Source: Treponema sp.
GTDB lineage: Bacteria > Spirochaetota > Spirochaetia > Treponematales > Breznakiellaceae
Assembly: GCA_031258505.1 (NCBI GenBank)
Contig: JAIRMT010000189.1
Location: 1 to 8,657, forward strand
Reading direction: 5' to 3'
Length of the DNA: 8,657 nucleotides
In this document: piece after piece, positions 1-6,504 of the stretch
Layout: each line of letters begins with the position of its first letter
How positions within the stretch are numbered: position 1 is the first letter of the stretch
Notes under the pieces: generated by a model
Seen by the model: the letters and a program-made list of their open reading frames with translations, nothing else
What the model was told of the DNA's origin: nothing
Databases searched by the model: none
Made by a program: the position numbers and the translations under genes

Positions 1-2178
1 GCGGAACAACGGCATACGCGGATCATCATGCCGGAAAAACCAGCGCTTGAGACAGCCGACGAAAACATGGTGTCAGATACCATACTGGTTCCACTGAATA
101 TAGGGGAAGTTCTGGTAAGCGTCCTCACCCATGACTTTGACCCTGAAATACCCGGAGATGAGCAGCTTCTTCTATACCGGAACGCGAAAGCAGATGGTCC
201 GTTGTACCTCAGCTATCTGGCGCAGCAAGGGGATGCTTATCAACGGCTCTGGACAAAAGAGACTGCTATCACCCGCCCGTGGACAGCAGCGCTGGATACC
301 AAGGACCTCATCGGGGATCACAGCCTCTCCGTACTCCTCAGCGGTATGAATGACCACGGCGAGCATATTCTTACCGTGTTTAAACATACACGAGGCGTGG
401 AACCATTTGTCCCCATAGCTGAACTACAGACAATGGGAAGCATTACTATTCAGGAAACCACGCGGAATCAGGCGTATCAGCGCGGAACTGCGCGGGGCGC
501 GAGTTTCCCCCTACTGGTGTATGAAAACCTCAATCCAGCAAATTCGTCGGATTCTATGAATCCGCAGGATTTTGTGAATCTGCCGGATTCTATGAATCCG
601 CAGGATCAGGTGGAAAAGGTGTATACCTATAACTCTACGCTGGAACGTTATGAGCAAAGCGAATTGATACAGATACTGGGGTCTCAAGTGGAACAGCGCG
701 CGATCCAGACTGTACTCAACGGCGGCTCCCAGTCGTTTGAGGCGTTTATTGGGGGTCTGTGGTATTTTGTTGACTCGCAGGGAAAGGTGGATACTCGCCA
801 GTATATCTATTTTGATCCGCTTGGCCGCGAGCTTGTCTTTTATGGAGATGAAGCCCAGCAGGTGTTTACCTGGCAGAGTTCCAGTATGACCCGCAGCGGG
901 CTTTCAATAGCCGGACAGAACATTTCCGTTACTACGCTGGGGCGTTCTGTGGATATTGAGCTTAGTTCAACTTCAACAAAGCGTATTAGAGTAACGGTTG
1001 TTGAGGATGTAAATCTGAAGATAGGGAGCGACGAGATATGGGACGGGGTTTACGAGAAGATAAGCGACGTTGCTACGGCTGGGTCTTTTAACACATCTTT
1101 ATCCTACATTGAAGCCGAGTATAACGGCTCTCTAGGGAAACTGTACTTTTCCTCAAGCGGTTCTTATGAACTCAGTTCTTCCAATATAGGCAGAATGGGG
1201 AAATATGTGTTCTTTGACTTTAATGGGGAGACTTTGCTGGAGTTCCGTTCAAATGACGGAGGTCGGGAGCTTTATCTCGTTGAACATGGGGAAACCCTCA
1301 CAGAACATGGGATGTGGGAAGCTCTTATCCTCACACCGGTTCGTATTGGCGTGAGAGGGATACAGCGGCTCCGTGAAACACCGATTTCACTGACAGAAAG
1401 TTCTGGCATTGTGGAAGAGCCAGTGGAAGAAGAGCTACCGGTCATCGTGGAGGAACTGCCCGCGCCAGTGCTTAGTTTCAGGACAAGTCCAGCGTACTTC
1501 AGCCCGGACAATGATGGGGTTGATGATGAACTTACCATGTTTCTTAGCGTCCAGGCAGCGTCCCCTATTGTGTCATGGAGTCTTGAAATCCGAGAACCTC
1601 AGAGTCCGTTCCAGCTTTTCTACCGGTTTGGCGGTACAGGCGTTCCTCCGAGTCGGCTTACATGGAACGGCAGAAGCTCGCGGGGTGAACTTGTTCAGGC
1701 TGCGTCTGACTATACGGCCATATTCACCGCTGAAGACAGCGAAGGCAAAATGAGCAGCTTGAACAGCACGATTGGGGTTGACGTCTTGATTGTTCGGGAA
1801 GAGGCAGGGCTGCGCTTACAAGTTCCTTCTATTATATTTAGGGGGGATTATGCGGACTTCGTGGGGCTTGCTCAGGAAACAGTAGAAAATAACAACCGAG
1901 TGTTACGCCGTGTAGCGGAAATCCTGGACAAATTCCCTGATTACCGGGTGCAGGTTGAGGGACACGCCAACCGCAGCAGTCTCACCTCTGACGGGACTGA
2001 GCTGACTGCCCTGAGCGAGGCTCGGGCAAAGGCAGTCGTGGAGATGCTGGTCAGCTTTGGCATAAGACGAAACCGGCTGACCGCTATTGGTATGGGCGGC
2101 AGAAAGCCTGTTGCCGAGTTTGGTGATGTGGATAACTACTGGAAAAACCGCCGCGTGGAATTCTTGCTCATTAGGTAG
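1..2178 (+). CDS. OmpA-family envelope protein, 5'-partial
   Basis: Likely a cell-envelope protein whose C-terminal OmpA-like domain binds peptidoglycan. The frame is open from base 1. The first ATG (28) has no convincing ribosome-binding site and is not followed by a signal peptide, so the true start probably lies left of the window. Numbering from that ATG: residues about 20-120 contain DLIGDHSLSVLLSGMND, which I recall resembles the N-terminus of treponemal proteins annotated as pallilysin-related adhesins; no HExxH protease motif is present. Residues 174-193 carry a duplicated DSMNPQD segment. A Glu/Pro-rich linker (about 462-480) leads to an FSPDNDGVDDE motif (about 491) and a FlgD/Ig-like beta domain. 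The OmpA domain spans about 604-716, with VEGHANRSS, LSEARAKAV and a terminal NRRVEF. The OmpA call is firm; the adhesin resemblance is tentative. Transcribed convergently with the 2248-3219 gene. Confidence 0.85.
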   Translation, partial: AEQRHTRIIMPEKPALETADENMVSDTILVPLNIGEVLVSVLTHDFDPEIPGDEQLLLYRNAKADGPLYLSYLAQQGDAYQRLWTKETAITRPWTAALDTKDLIGDHSLSVLLSGMNDHGEHILTVFKHTRGVEPFVPIAELQTMGSITIQETTRNQAYQRGTARGASFPLLVYENLNPANSSDSMNPQDFVNLPDSMNPQDQVEKVYTYNSTLERYEQSELIQILGSQVEQRAIQTVLNGGSQSFEAFIGGLWYFVDSQGKVDTRQYIYFDPLGRELVFYGDEAQQVFTWQSSSMTRSGLSIAGQNISVTTLGRSVDIELSSTSTKRIRVTVVEDVNLKIGSDEIWDGVYEKISDVATAGSFNTSLSYIEAEYNGSLGKLYFSSSGSYELSSSNIGRMGKYVFFDFNGETLLEFRSNDGGRELYLVEHGETLTEHGMWEALILTPVRIGVRGIQRLRETPISLTESSGIVEEPVEEELPVIVEELPAPVLSFRTSPAYFSPDNDGVDDELTMFLSVQAASPIVSWSLEIREPQSPFQLFYRFGGTGVPPSRLTWNGRSSRGELVQAASDYTAIFTAEDSEGKMSSLNSTIGVDVLIVREEAGLRLQVPSIIFRGDYADFVGLAQETVENNNRVLRRVAEILDKFPDYRVQVEGHANRSSLTSDGTELTALSEARAKAVVEMLVSFGIRRNRLTAIGMGGRKPVAEFGDVDNYWKNRRVEFLLIR
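548..606 (+). repeat. 23-bp direct repeat inside the OmpA-family gene
   Basis: A 23-base sequence at 548-570 is repeated exactly at 584-606, offset by 36 bases (12 codons), so the reading frame is kept and DSMNPQD appears twice. Each copy contains the perfect inverted repeat GGATTC-TAT-GAATCC. The sequence between the copies (571-583) is only loosely related to what follows the second copy, so this looks like an older 36-bp duplication that has partly drifted. Confidence 0.8.
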
Positions 2179-2203
2179 TCAGGGAAATGAACCAAGCGGT
2201 CTG

Positions 2204-2220
2204 CTGAACCTGTCGAAGCG
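2204..2220. repeat. Possible dispersed repeat motif in convergent junction
   Basis: The 69-bp junction between the two convergent genes contains CTGAACCTGTCGAAGCG. Its complement, CTTCGACAGGTTCAG, matches a short motif I recall as dispersed in intergenic regions of many bacterial genomes (CTTCGACAGGCTCAGC-like). Only one copy is visible here, so the repeat assignment rests on recall. No hairpin with a T-tract that would serve as a terminator is evident in this junction. Confidence 0.3.
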
Positions 2221-2247
2221 CCCGATGCGATACAAAGAAAGCGGAAG

Positions 2248-3219
2248 CTATCGAGGGAAGGAATCAAAGCCTTTTTGCTTGAGTTGGCGCATGGTTTGTT
2301 CAGCATCCGCGCCCGGAACCACAAGCACTGCCCAATACTGGCGTCCGTTCACGGTTCGTTCCTGAAGGAGCGCCTGAAAACCAGCTGCGTTTAACTGGAC
2401 GATCTGGGCGCGGGCGTTCAGTTCCACGCTGAAAAGCCCGGTCTGCAAAACAGTACTGCTTGGGCTAAGAGCTGGCTGGGCGCTTGTGGGACCTGGCTGG
2501 GCGCTTGGGCTAAGGGTTGGTCGGGGCGTGGTCTCTGACGCTGTTGGGGCGGCAGAACCAACGCTGACCAGTTCCCGCGCTGGAAACAACAGCCACATGG
2601 CTGAGTCCGTGGCAACAGCGCTTGGATCACCCTTAACAATGAGCGCTTCGGGACTGCCGGGATATTCCAGCAGAAGCTGGGCTTTGTAACGCTCGTCGTG
2701 GGATACTGTCCAGATCGTGTAATAAATAGCAGGTTTATAACGTTCATAGTTAGCGTCGTGAGCAAGGTTCACCAGTAACGCGGTTTCACTCGCCCTGAAC
2801 GCCTGAAGCTGAGCTGTGAGGTATCGCGCCCTGAAAAGCGCAGCGCTGTTTGTACCAGTGAGCAATACGGTTTTGATGCTGGCTTCGGCTTTTTCCATCT
2901 CCCCAATGGCAATGAAGCAATACGCGGCCTCAAGCAGGGCATCATCGTCCCGTTTACCCGGCTCGGCAAAGGCCGCGTCTGTCCATGCGGCAGCGGCTTT
3001 CTCTATGTTACCTGAGAGGCGCAAAAGCTTCGCAAGCCGTAGAAATGCGGCGTGTTTATCAGCCCCGGAAACCTGTGGAGTTTGGATGATTTTTTCAGCG
3101 GTCTTGACTTCTTCGGCAAGAAAAGCACCCTGGTTCTGGGCATAAACAGCCTGGCCCAGGGCAGCAATAAGTAACGCGCAAAAGACCCCGCTCTTATTTC
3201 TTTTTCTTAGGAGTATCAA
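2248..3219 (-). CDS. Secreted TPR and SPOR-domain protein
   Basis: Probable periplasmic or envelope protein binding peptidoglycan through a SPOR domain. I chose the TTG at 3219: a GGGGGAG Shine-Dalgarno lies 4 bases upstream and the product then opens with a textbook signal peptide (MILLRKRNKSG, hydrophobic core, cleavage near AVYA-Q at 27). The longer alternative is GTG at 3255 (335 aa), which has no ribosome-binding site. Residues about 57-120 are alanine-rich helical repeats of TPR type (LRLSGNIEKAAAAW, AIGEMEKAEASI). A Pro/Ser/Thr-rich linker (about 221-257, SAQP and LSPS repeated) leads to a C-terminal SPOR-like domain (about 258-323: LFSVELNARAQ, GRQYWAVLV, LKQKGFDSFPR). The start overlaps the end of the LapA-like gene by 26 bp, suggesting translational coupling. 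SPOR proteins commonly act at the division septum or on denuded glycans; that role is inferred. Confidence 0.8.
   Translation of the reverse strand: MILLRKRNKSGVFCALLIAALGQAVYAQNQGAFLAEEVKTAEKIIQTPQVSGADKHAAFLRLAKLLRLSGNIEKAAAAWTDAAFAEPGKRDDDALLEAAYCFIAIGEMEKAEASIKTVLLTGTNSAALFRARYLTAQLQAFRASETALLVNLAHDANYERYKPAIYYTIWTVSHDERYKAQLLLEYPGSPEALIVKGDPSAVATDSAMWLLFPARELVSVGSAAPTASETTPRPTLSPSAQPGPTSAQPALSPSSTVLQTGLFSVELNARAQIVQLNAAGFQALLQERTVNGRQYWAVLVVPGADAEQTMRQLKQKGFDSFPR
2460..2521 (-). repeat. Imperfect tandem repeat encoding Pro/Ser linker
   Basis: On the plus strand the words GCTGGCTGGGCGCTTG and TGGGCTAAG recur within about 60 bases. They encode the repeated SAQP and LSPS segments of the linker between the helical repeats and the SPOR domain. 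Such low-complexity linkers often vary in length between strains. Confidence 0.55.
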
Positions 3220-3484
3220 GAGACTCCCCCAGCAATGCTGTTTTTTGTTTATCACGATCAGCTTTGATTTTCTTGCTGCGACGTATGAAGAACATGACCG
3301 GAAATGAGCAAAGCATACCTAAGGCAAAAGAAATAAAGACCGTAAGAAAAACCGGAACCTGTTTAAATACAGCCGTCTCAGTAACCCAATACTTAATATC
3401 ACACTTGTTCGCTTCCCCGGTATTAAGCACAATGAAGAACAACATAACAGCTATGATAGCAATCATCCCAATCAATCGTAGCAT
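3194..3484 (-). CDS. LapA-like two-span inner membrane protein
   Basis: A 96-residue protein with two hydrophobic segments (about 4-21 and 43-67), a short loop (NTGEANKCDIKYW) and a lysine-rich cytoplasmic tail (RRSKKIKADRDKQK ending PKKKK). This arrangement, with an ALG motif in the second span, is that of the LapA/DUF1049 family, tied in Enterobacteria to lipopolysaccharide assembly; many treponemes lack classical LPS, so the role here is open. The ATG start is secure: AAAGGAG sits 5 bases upstream (3490-3496), inside the end of miaB, and the first 13 bases overlap the miaB stop. The downstream SPOR gene begins inside this gene. Family call moderate; membrane topology well supported. Confidence 0.75.
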   Translation of the reverse strand: MLRLIGMIAIIAVMLFFIVLNTGEANKCDIKYWVTETAVFKQVPVFLTVFISFALGMLCSFPVMFFIRRSKKIKADRDKQKTALLGESLDTPKKKK

Positions 3485-4806
3485 AAAATCTCCTTTGCGC
3501 GGAACGTGTTACCTTTGAGACTGGACAGCGTTAGTTCGACGAAAGACCCGAAGCGAGCCTGTCTACCTGGCATAACCACCATCTCATCATGTTCCGTGCG
3601 CCCTATAAATTCATCGGCATTTCTGCGCGAAACACCCTCGACCAGCGCCTTAACCTGTTTACCCCGACGCGATTGGAGTAATTCTACTGTATGCTGTTTT
3701 TGTAAGGCAATAACCCGTGCAAGGCGTTCCCGTTTAATGGATTCAGGGATGCGGTTCGGCAGTTCAAAAGCCGCAGTTCCTTCCCGTGGGTTGTAGTGAT
3801 ACATATAGGCATAAAGAAAGCGTGTACTATCCATAAGCTCCAGCGTTTGTTCAAGGTCAGACTCGGTTTCACCCGGAAAACCGATGAGTATGTCTGTGGA
3901 AAACGTGATGTCCGGCATGGCTGACCGCAGTTCAGCGACCAGTTCCAGATAACGTTCACGGGTGTAGCGGCGGTTCATTGCCGCGAGTATTGCATTGGAA
4001 CCGTGTTGAACGCAGAGGTGGATGTGGCGACAGAATGTCGGATGCGCCGCCATAACCGCGATAGCTCTGGACGAAAGGTCTTTCGGGTGGCTTGATAAAA
4101 ACCTGATCCAGCGAATCGGGCCTTGTTCGGTTTCTCTGGCAATACGTTCCAGCAGCTCAGGGAACTCGACAAAGGTATTATCGCCATTTCCCCAACAGTA
4201 CGAATTCACGTTCTGCCCCAGCAGCGTGATCTCCCGCACTCCCTTTTCAGCAAGCAGATGAATCTCATCCATAATAGAGGCAGGGCTGCGGGAGACCTCT
4301 GGACCGCGCACATAAGGGACAATGCAATACGCGCAGAAGTTATTACACCCGTGCATGATAGGGACAAAGGCGCGGAACTGCCCTTCTTCGAGGTGGGATG
4401 ATGAAAAGGCAAACGCCGGCTTTTCATCATCATTAACAAACCGTTGTCCGCTTTCAATGGCGTCCAGTATACGGGGGAACAGAGCGCGGGCTGAAGTTCC
4501 CATCACATAATCCACAACACTGAAACGTTCCCGGAGCTTTTCCCCCAGACGCGACGCCATACAGCCCGTTACAATCAGGGTAAACGGGTGCGCTGCAGGC
4601 TTTTTCCTGAGCGCTTCGTACAGGGCAAGCCGCCCCAGCACCCGTTGTTCAGCAGTTGCCCGCACCGAGCAGGTGTTGAGCAGCACAAGATCGCTATGCT
4701 CCCTGTCTAGCGCAGGTTCCCAAGCTCGCTCCTTGAGTACCAGCGTGAGAGCCGCTGATTCAGCGGTATTCATCTGACAGCCATAGGTTTCAAAGAAATA
4801 CGTCAA
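3472..4806 (-). CDS. miaB: tRNA-2-methylthio-N6-dimethylallyladenosine synthase
   Basis: Radical SAM methylthiotransferase converting i6A-37 to ms2i6A-37 in tRNAs that read UNN codons. At 444 residues it is full length. The N-terminal UPF0004 domain supplies three cysteines for the auxiliary 4Fe-4S cluster: C10 (ETYGCQMN), C46 (NTCSVR) and C82 (VTGCMASR). The radical SAM cluster motif is C154-x3-C158-x2-C161 (HGCNNFCAYCIVPYVRG). Further family marks are LLGQNVNSY, SSHPKD, TDILIGFPGET and a C-terminal TRAM domain (about 372-440, including EGVSRR and GRTEHDEMV). The start is TTG: the product opens MTYFFETYGCQMN exactly where the family starts, and the codon overlaps the upstream gene's stop by four bases (TTGA). 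Only a weak purine-rich ribosome-binding site (AAGAGAAG) precedes it, so coupled translation is likely. Second gene of the minus-strand unit. Confidence 0.96.
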   Translation of the reverse strand: MTYFFETYGCQMNTAESAALTLVLKERAWEPALDREHSDLVLLNTCSVRATAEQRVLGRLALYEALRKKPAAHPFTLIVTGCMASRLGEKLRERFSVVDYVMGTSARALFPRILDAIESGQRFVNDDEKPAFAFSSSHLEEGQFRAFVPIMHGCNNFCAYCIVPYVRGPEVSRSPASIMDEIHLLAEKGVREITLLGQNVNSYCWGNGDNTFVEFPELLERIARETEQGPIRWIRFLSSHPKDLSSRAIAVMAAHPTFCRHIHLCVQHGSNAILAAMNRRYTRERYLELVAELRSAMPDITFSTDILIGFPGETESDLEQTLELMDSTRFLYAYMYHYNPREGTAAFELPNRIPESIKRERLARVIALQKQHTVELLQSRRGKQVKALVEGVSRRNADEFIGRTEHDEMVVMPGRQARFGSFVELTLSSLKGNTFRAKEILCYD

Positions 4807-5189
4807 CTGCTTCTCTTCTTTAGCCCTTTGATGAACTTGATTCCGTTCCAGACACCCATGGCGAGCATACCGATAGCGCCGACTCCGAGGAAGGTTGCGG
4901 CAAGCGGCCTTATCACGGGGATTCCCACTTTGGAAGCCATTGCCAGAAAACCCGCCGCAGTAAGCACTGCACCCGGCTTCTTATCATCAGGGTCTTTGGA
5001 AATGAGCGACCCAATACCTACTACTGTGGCAACGCCTCCTACGACAATTCCCGCGATTGAGGGAAGCGCGCCCATAGCCAACAGAGCTGTTCCACCGGCG
5101 ATACCAGCTACCGCTGCAACACCCTGCCTTGCCAGCACATTGGCTGGAACATATTCTTTATCATCATCAAGTCGTTTTAAATCTCGCAT
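4803..5189 (-). CDS. Small glycine/alanine-rich membrane protein, unknown function
   Basis: A 128-residue hypothetical protein. I chose ATG 5189, which has GGGAG six bases upstream; the longer frame to TTG 5237 would run through the probable promoter. The N-terminus is charged (MRDLKRLDDDKEYVP). It is followed by Gly/Ala/Val-rich hydrophobic stretches at about 22-44, 45-64, 74-90 and 96-116, broken by SKDPDDKKPG, and a basic tail (IKFIKGLKKRSS). Three to four membrane segments are plausible, possibly as glycine-rich helical hairpins. I do not recognise the family. It is first in the unit, and its stop overlaps the miaB TTG start by four bases, so it may set miaB translation. Confidence 0.75.
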   Translation of the reverse strand: MRDLKRLDDDKEYVPANVLARQGVAAVAGIAGGTALLAMGALPSIAGIVVGGVATVVGIGSLISKDPDDKKPGAVLTAAGFLAMASKVGIPVIRPLAATFLGVGAIGMLAMGVWNGIKFIKGLKKRSS

Positions 5190-5207
5190 AGCTTTCTCCC
5201 ATATAAG

Positions 5208-5237
5208 AGTATATCCATAAACCAGCGCTTGACACAA
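5208..5237 (-). promoter_or_regulatory. Candidate promoter for the membrane protein-miaB unit
   Basis: On the minus strand TATACT (5213-5208) is a five-of-six -10 box. The best -35 match is TTGTGT (5237-5232), only three of six, at 18 bp spacing. It lies just upstream of the GGGAG ribosome-binding site of the 5189 gene, giving a very short leader. Plausible, not proven. Confidence 0.35.
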
Positions 5238-5255
5238 AGGGGGCAGAACAACAGG

Positions 5256-5284
5256 TTTTCAAACATTTTGTTTCACCGTATAGT
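5256..5284 (+). promoter_or_regulatory. Candidate rnz promoter, possibly leaderless
   Basis: TATAGT (5279-5284) is a good -10 box, with TTTTCA (5256-5261) 17 bp upstream as a weak -35. A start seven bases past the -10 box falls on the rnz ATG at 5291. No Shine-Dalgarno is visible upstream of that ATG, consistent with a leaderless transcript. Confidence 0.35.
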
Positions 5285-5290
5285 TCTCTT

Positions 5291-6220
5291 ATGAATCTTG
5301 AAGCGTTTATACTTGGCTGCGGGGGTATGATGCCTCTGCCGAACAGACACCTCACTTCAGTATTACTGCGGCGTGAGGGTGAGTTGTTCCTCTTTGATGG
5401 TGGAGAAGGGACTCAGGTTTCCCTGCGCTCCCTTAATCTTAAATGGAAGAAAATATCTGTTATCTTTGTTAGTCATACTCATGCGGATCACGTTACTGGC
5501 ATACCTGGTCTGCTCATGCTTTCATCACAGGTTGACCGTGATGACCCCTTGTATATCATTGGTCCGCCCCGTATTACCGAATACGTTGAATCAAGCCGGC
5601 GTGTGCTGGATATGTACATTAACTACGAGATCAAGGTGTGTGAAATTACTGAACCAGGCGTGGTGTATGAGGGGGAAGATTTTCATGTCCGCGCCTTTTC
5701 GCTGCGGCATACAAAGCCCTGTTTTGGCTATACGCTTGAAGAAGACGCGCGCCCCGGCGAGTTCCACCCTGACAAGGCTCTGGCGCTTGGCGTGCCGCGC
5801 GGCCCGCTTTGGGCAAAACTCCAGTCAGGCGCTGCTGTACTTGCGAGCAATGGCCGCGAGGTGCAGCCGGCTGAGGTACTCGGCGAAGCCCGTTCAGGCC
5901 GGAAGTTTTCGTTTGTTACTGACACGCTTGCCTTTCCGGGCATTGCTAACGAGGTGCGCGATTCAGACCTGTTTGTCTGCGAAGGTATGTTTGAAAACGA
6001 GCTTTTACAAGACGCCATAGCCAAACGCCACATGACTGCTGAACAGGCCGCTCACATTGCCCAGCTTGCCGGCGGCGTCAAAAAGCTGGCTCTCATCCAC
6101 TACAGTCCGCGCTATACCGAGTACAACCTCCAGCGTCTCTTGAAGGAAGCTCAGGCTGTGTTTCCCAATACGGTACTCAGCCGCGACAGCGCCGTGTTTC
6201 CGATTGAGTACCAGGACTAG
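5291..6220 (+). CDS. rnz: Ribonuclease Z (tRNA 3' endonuclease)
   Basis: Zinc-dependent metallo-beta-lactamase-fold endonuclease that trims the 3' trailer of tRNA precursors; 309 residues, the usual short-form length. The protein opens as the family does (ILGCGGMMPLPNRHLTSVLL). It has FDGGEGTQ at 35-42, the signature HxHxDH as H62-T-H64-A-D66-H67, H140 (FSLRHTKPCFGY), D211 (FVTDTL) and H270 (LALIHYSPRY). These supply both zinc sites. The insertion around 155-190 (GEFHPDKALALGVPRGPLW) matches the family's KALGVPxGP region. Where many RNase Z proteins read HEAT/HEST, this one reads CEGM (230-233), a variant I recall from clostridial and spirochaetal members. The ATG is fixed by family alignment although no ribosome-binding site precedes it. 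Transcribed away from the miaB unit. Confidence 0.95.
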   Translation: MNLEAFILGCGGMMPLPNRHLTSVLLRREGELFLFDGGEGTQVSLRSLNLKWKKISVIFVSHTHADHVTGIPGLLMLSSQVDRDDPLYIIGPPRITEYVESSRRVLDMYINYEIKVCEITEPGVVYEGEDFHVRAFSLRHTKPCFGYTLEEDARPGEFHPDKALALGVPRGPLWAKLQSGAAVLASNGREVQPAEVLGEARSGRKFSFVTDTLAFPGIANEVRDSDLFVCEGMFENELLQDAIAKRHMTAEQAAHIAQLAGGVKKLALIHYSPRYTEYNLQRLLKEAQAVFPNTVLSRDSAVFPIEYQD

Positions 6221-6374
6221 TATATGCTCTACCACGCTGCCAATTCCCGGACAGCCCGCATGACGCCCCGGGCGCGTTTATTTTGCCGCGTTATCGAATC
6301 CGCCGTAAACTACTTTTGCTTGAGATATATGGATATAAGGCGGCGCAACAGCACAAAATAGTATGGAAAAGTTG
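6221..6374. other. Intergenic stretch without recognisable feature
   Basis: Between the rnz stop and the promoter at 6375 I see no convincing gene, RNA or terminator. The GC-rich CGCCCCGGGCG near 6263-6274 could fold only with a minimal loop and has no T-tract. CCGCC near 6299 and GGCGG near 6339-6343 could pair across about 38 bases, too weak to call. Confidence 0.5.
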
Positions 6375-6403
6375 TTGACATTGAGCTACACATAGCTTAG
6401 TAT
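6375..6403 (+). promoter_or_regulatory. Promoter for the isomerase gene, with operator-like palindrome
   Basis: A perfect -35 box TTGACA (6375-6380), 17 bp spacer and -10 box TAGTAT (6398-6403, four of six). Transcription would start near 6410, leaving a leader of about 95 bases to the ATG at 6505. The spacer holds the inverted repeat AGCTA-CACA-TAGCT (6384-6397), placed where a repressor would block polymerase. Promoter moderately secure; the operator role is inferred from position. Confidence 0.6.
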
Positions 6404-6460
6404 GTATATCGTACCCGTGTGGTGCGGGGAATTAAGGTTTGTGTGGTTGGTTTTAGTTAC

Positions 6461-6486
6461 AAGCCCCTGCCTAAAGGCAGGGGCTT
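6461..6486 (+). other. Perfect 11-bp stem-loop in leader; possible IS200/IS605 end relic
   Basis: AAGCCCCTGCC (6461-6471), loop TAAA, then its exact complement (6476-6486). No T-tract follows, so it does not look like an intrinsic terminator. The arm sequence, the preceding GTTAC and the upstream GTGCGGGGAATTAAGG context resemble, as I recall, right ends of IS200/IS605 TnpB elements and the 3' part of their omega RNA. No transposase or tnpB frame is present. It ends 18 bases before the isomerase ATG, so it may also affect translation. Confidence 0.5.
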
Positions 6487-6494
6487 ACTATTAT

Positions 6495-6498
6495 GGAG
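6495..6498 (+). promoter_or_regulatory. Ribosome-binding site deciding the isomerase start
   Basis: GGAG six bases before ATG 6505. It overlaps the alternative ATG at 6493, whose own upstream G-run lies inside the stem-loop, so 6505 is preferred. Confidence 0.6.
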
Positions 6499-6504
6499 AA
6501 AATT

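Noticed and set aside
5229..5234. Perfect TTGACA as the rnz -35 box
   Set aside because: No acceptable -10 box occurs 16-18 bp downstream; the TATAGT box is about 44 bases away.
5190..5237. N-terminal extension of the small membrane protein to TTG 5237
   Set aside because: It would translate through the likely -10 box and bypass the well-placed GGGAG before ATG 5189.
5978..5989. CEGM in RNase Z as loss of the HEAT catalytic loop
   Set aside because: All zinc-binding residues are intact, and CEGM is, as I recall, a normal variant in clostridial and spirochaetal RNase Z, so no inactivation is claimed.
6226..6250. tRNA D-arm-like sequence on the minus strand (TGGTAGAGC)
   Set aside because: The matching 5' D-stem is absent and the would-be anticodon arm runs into the rnz coding end without a proper stem; no T-arm or acceptor is found.
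6461..6486. Rho-independent terminator
   Set aside because: The stem is strong but is followed by ACTATTATGG rather than a T-tract, and it lies in the leader of the gene it would have to permit.
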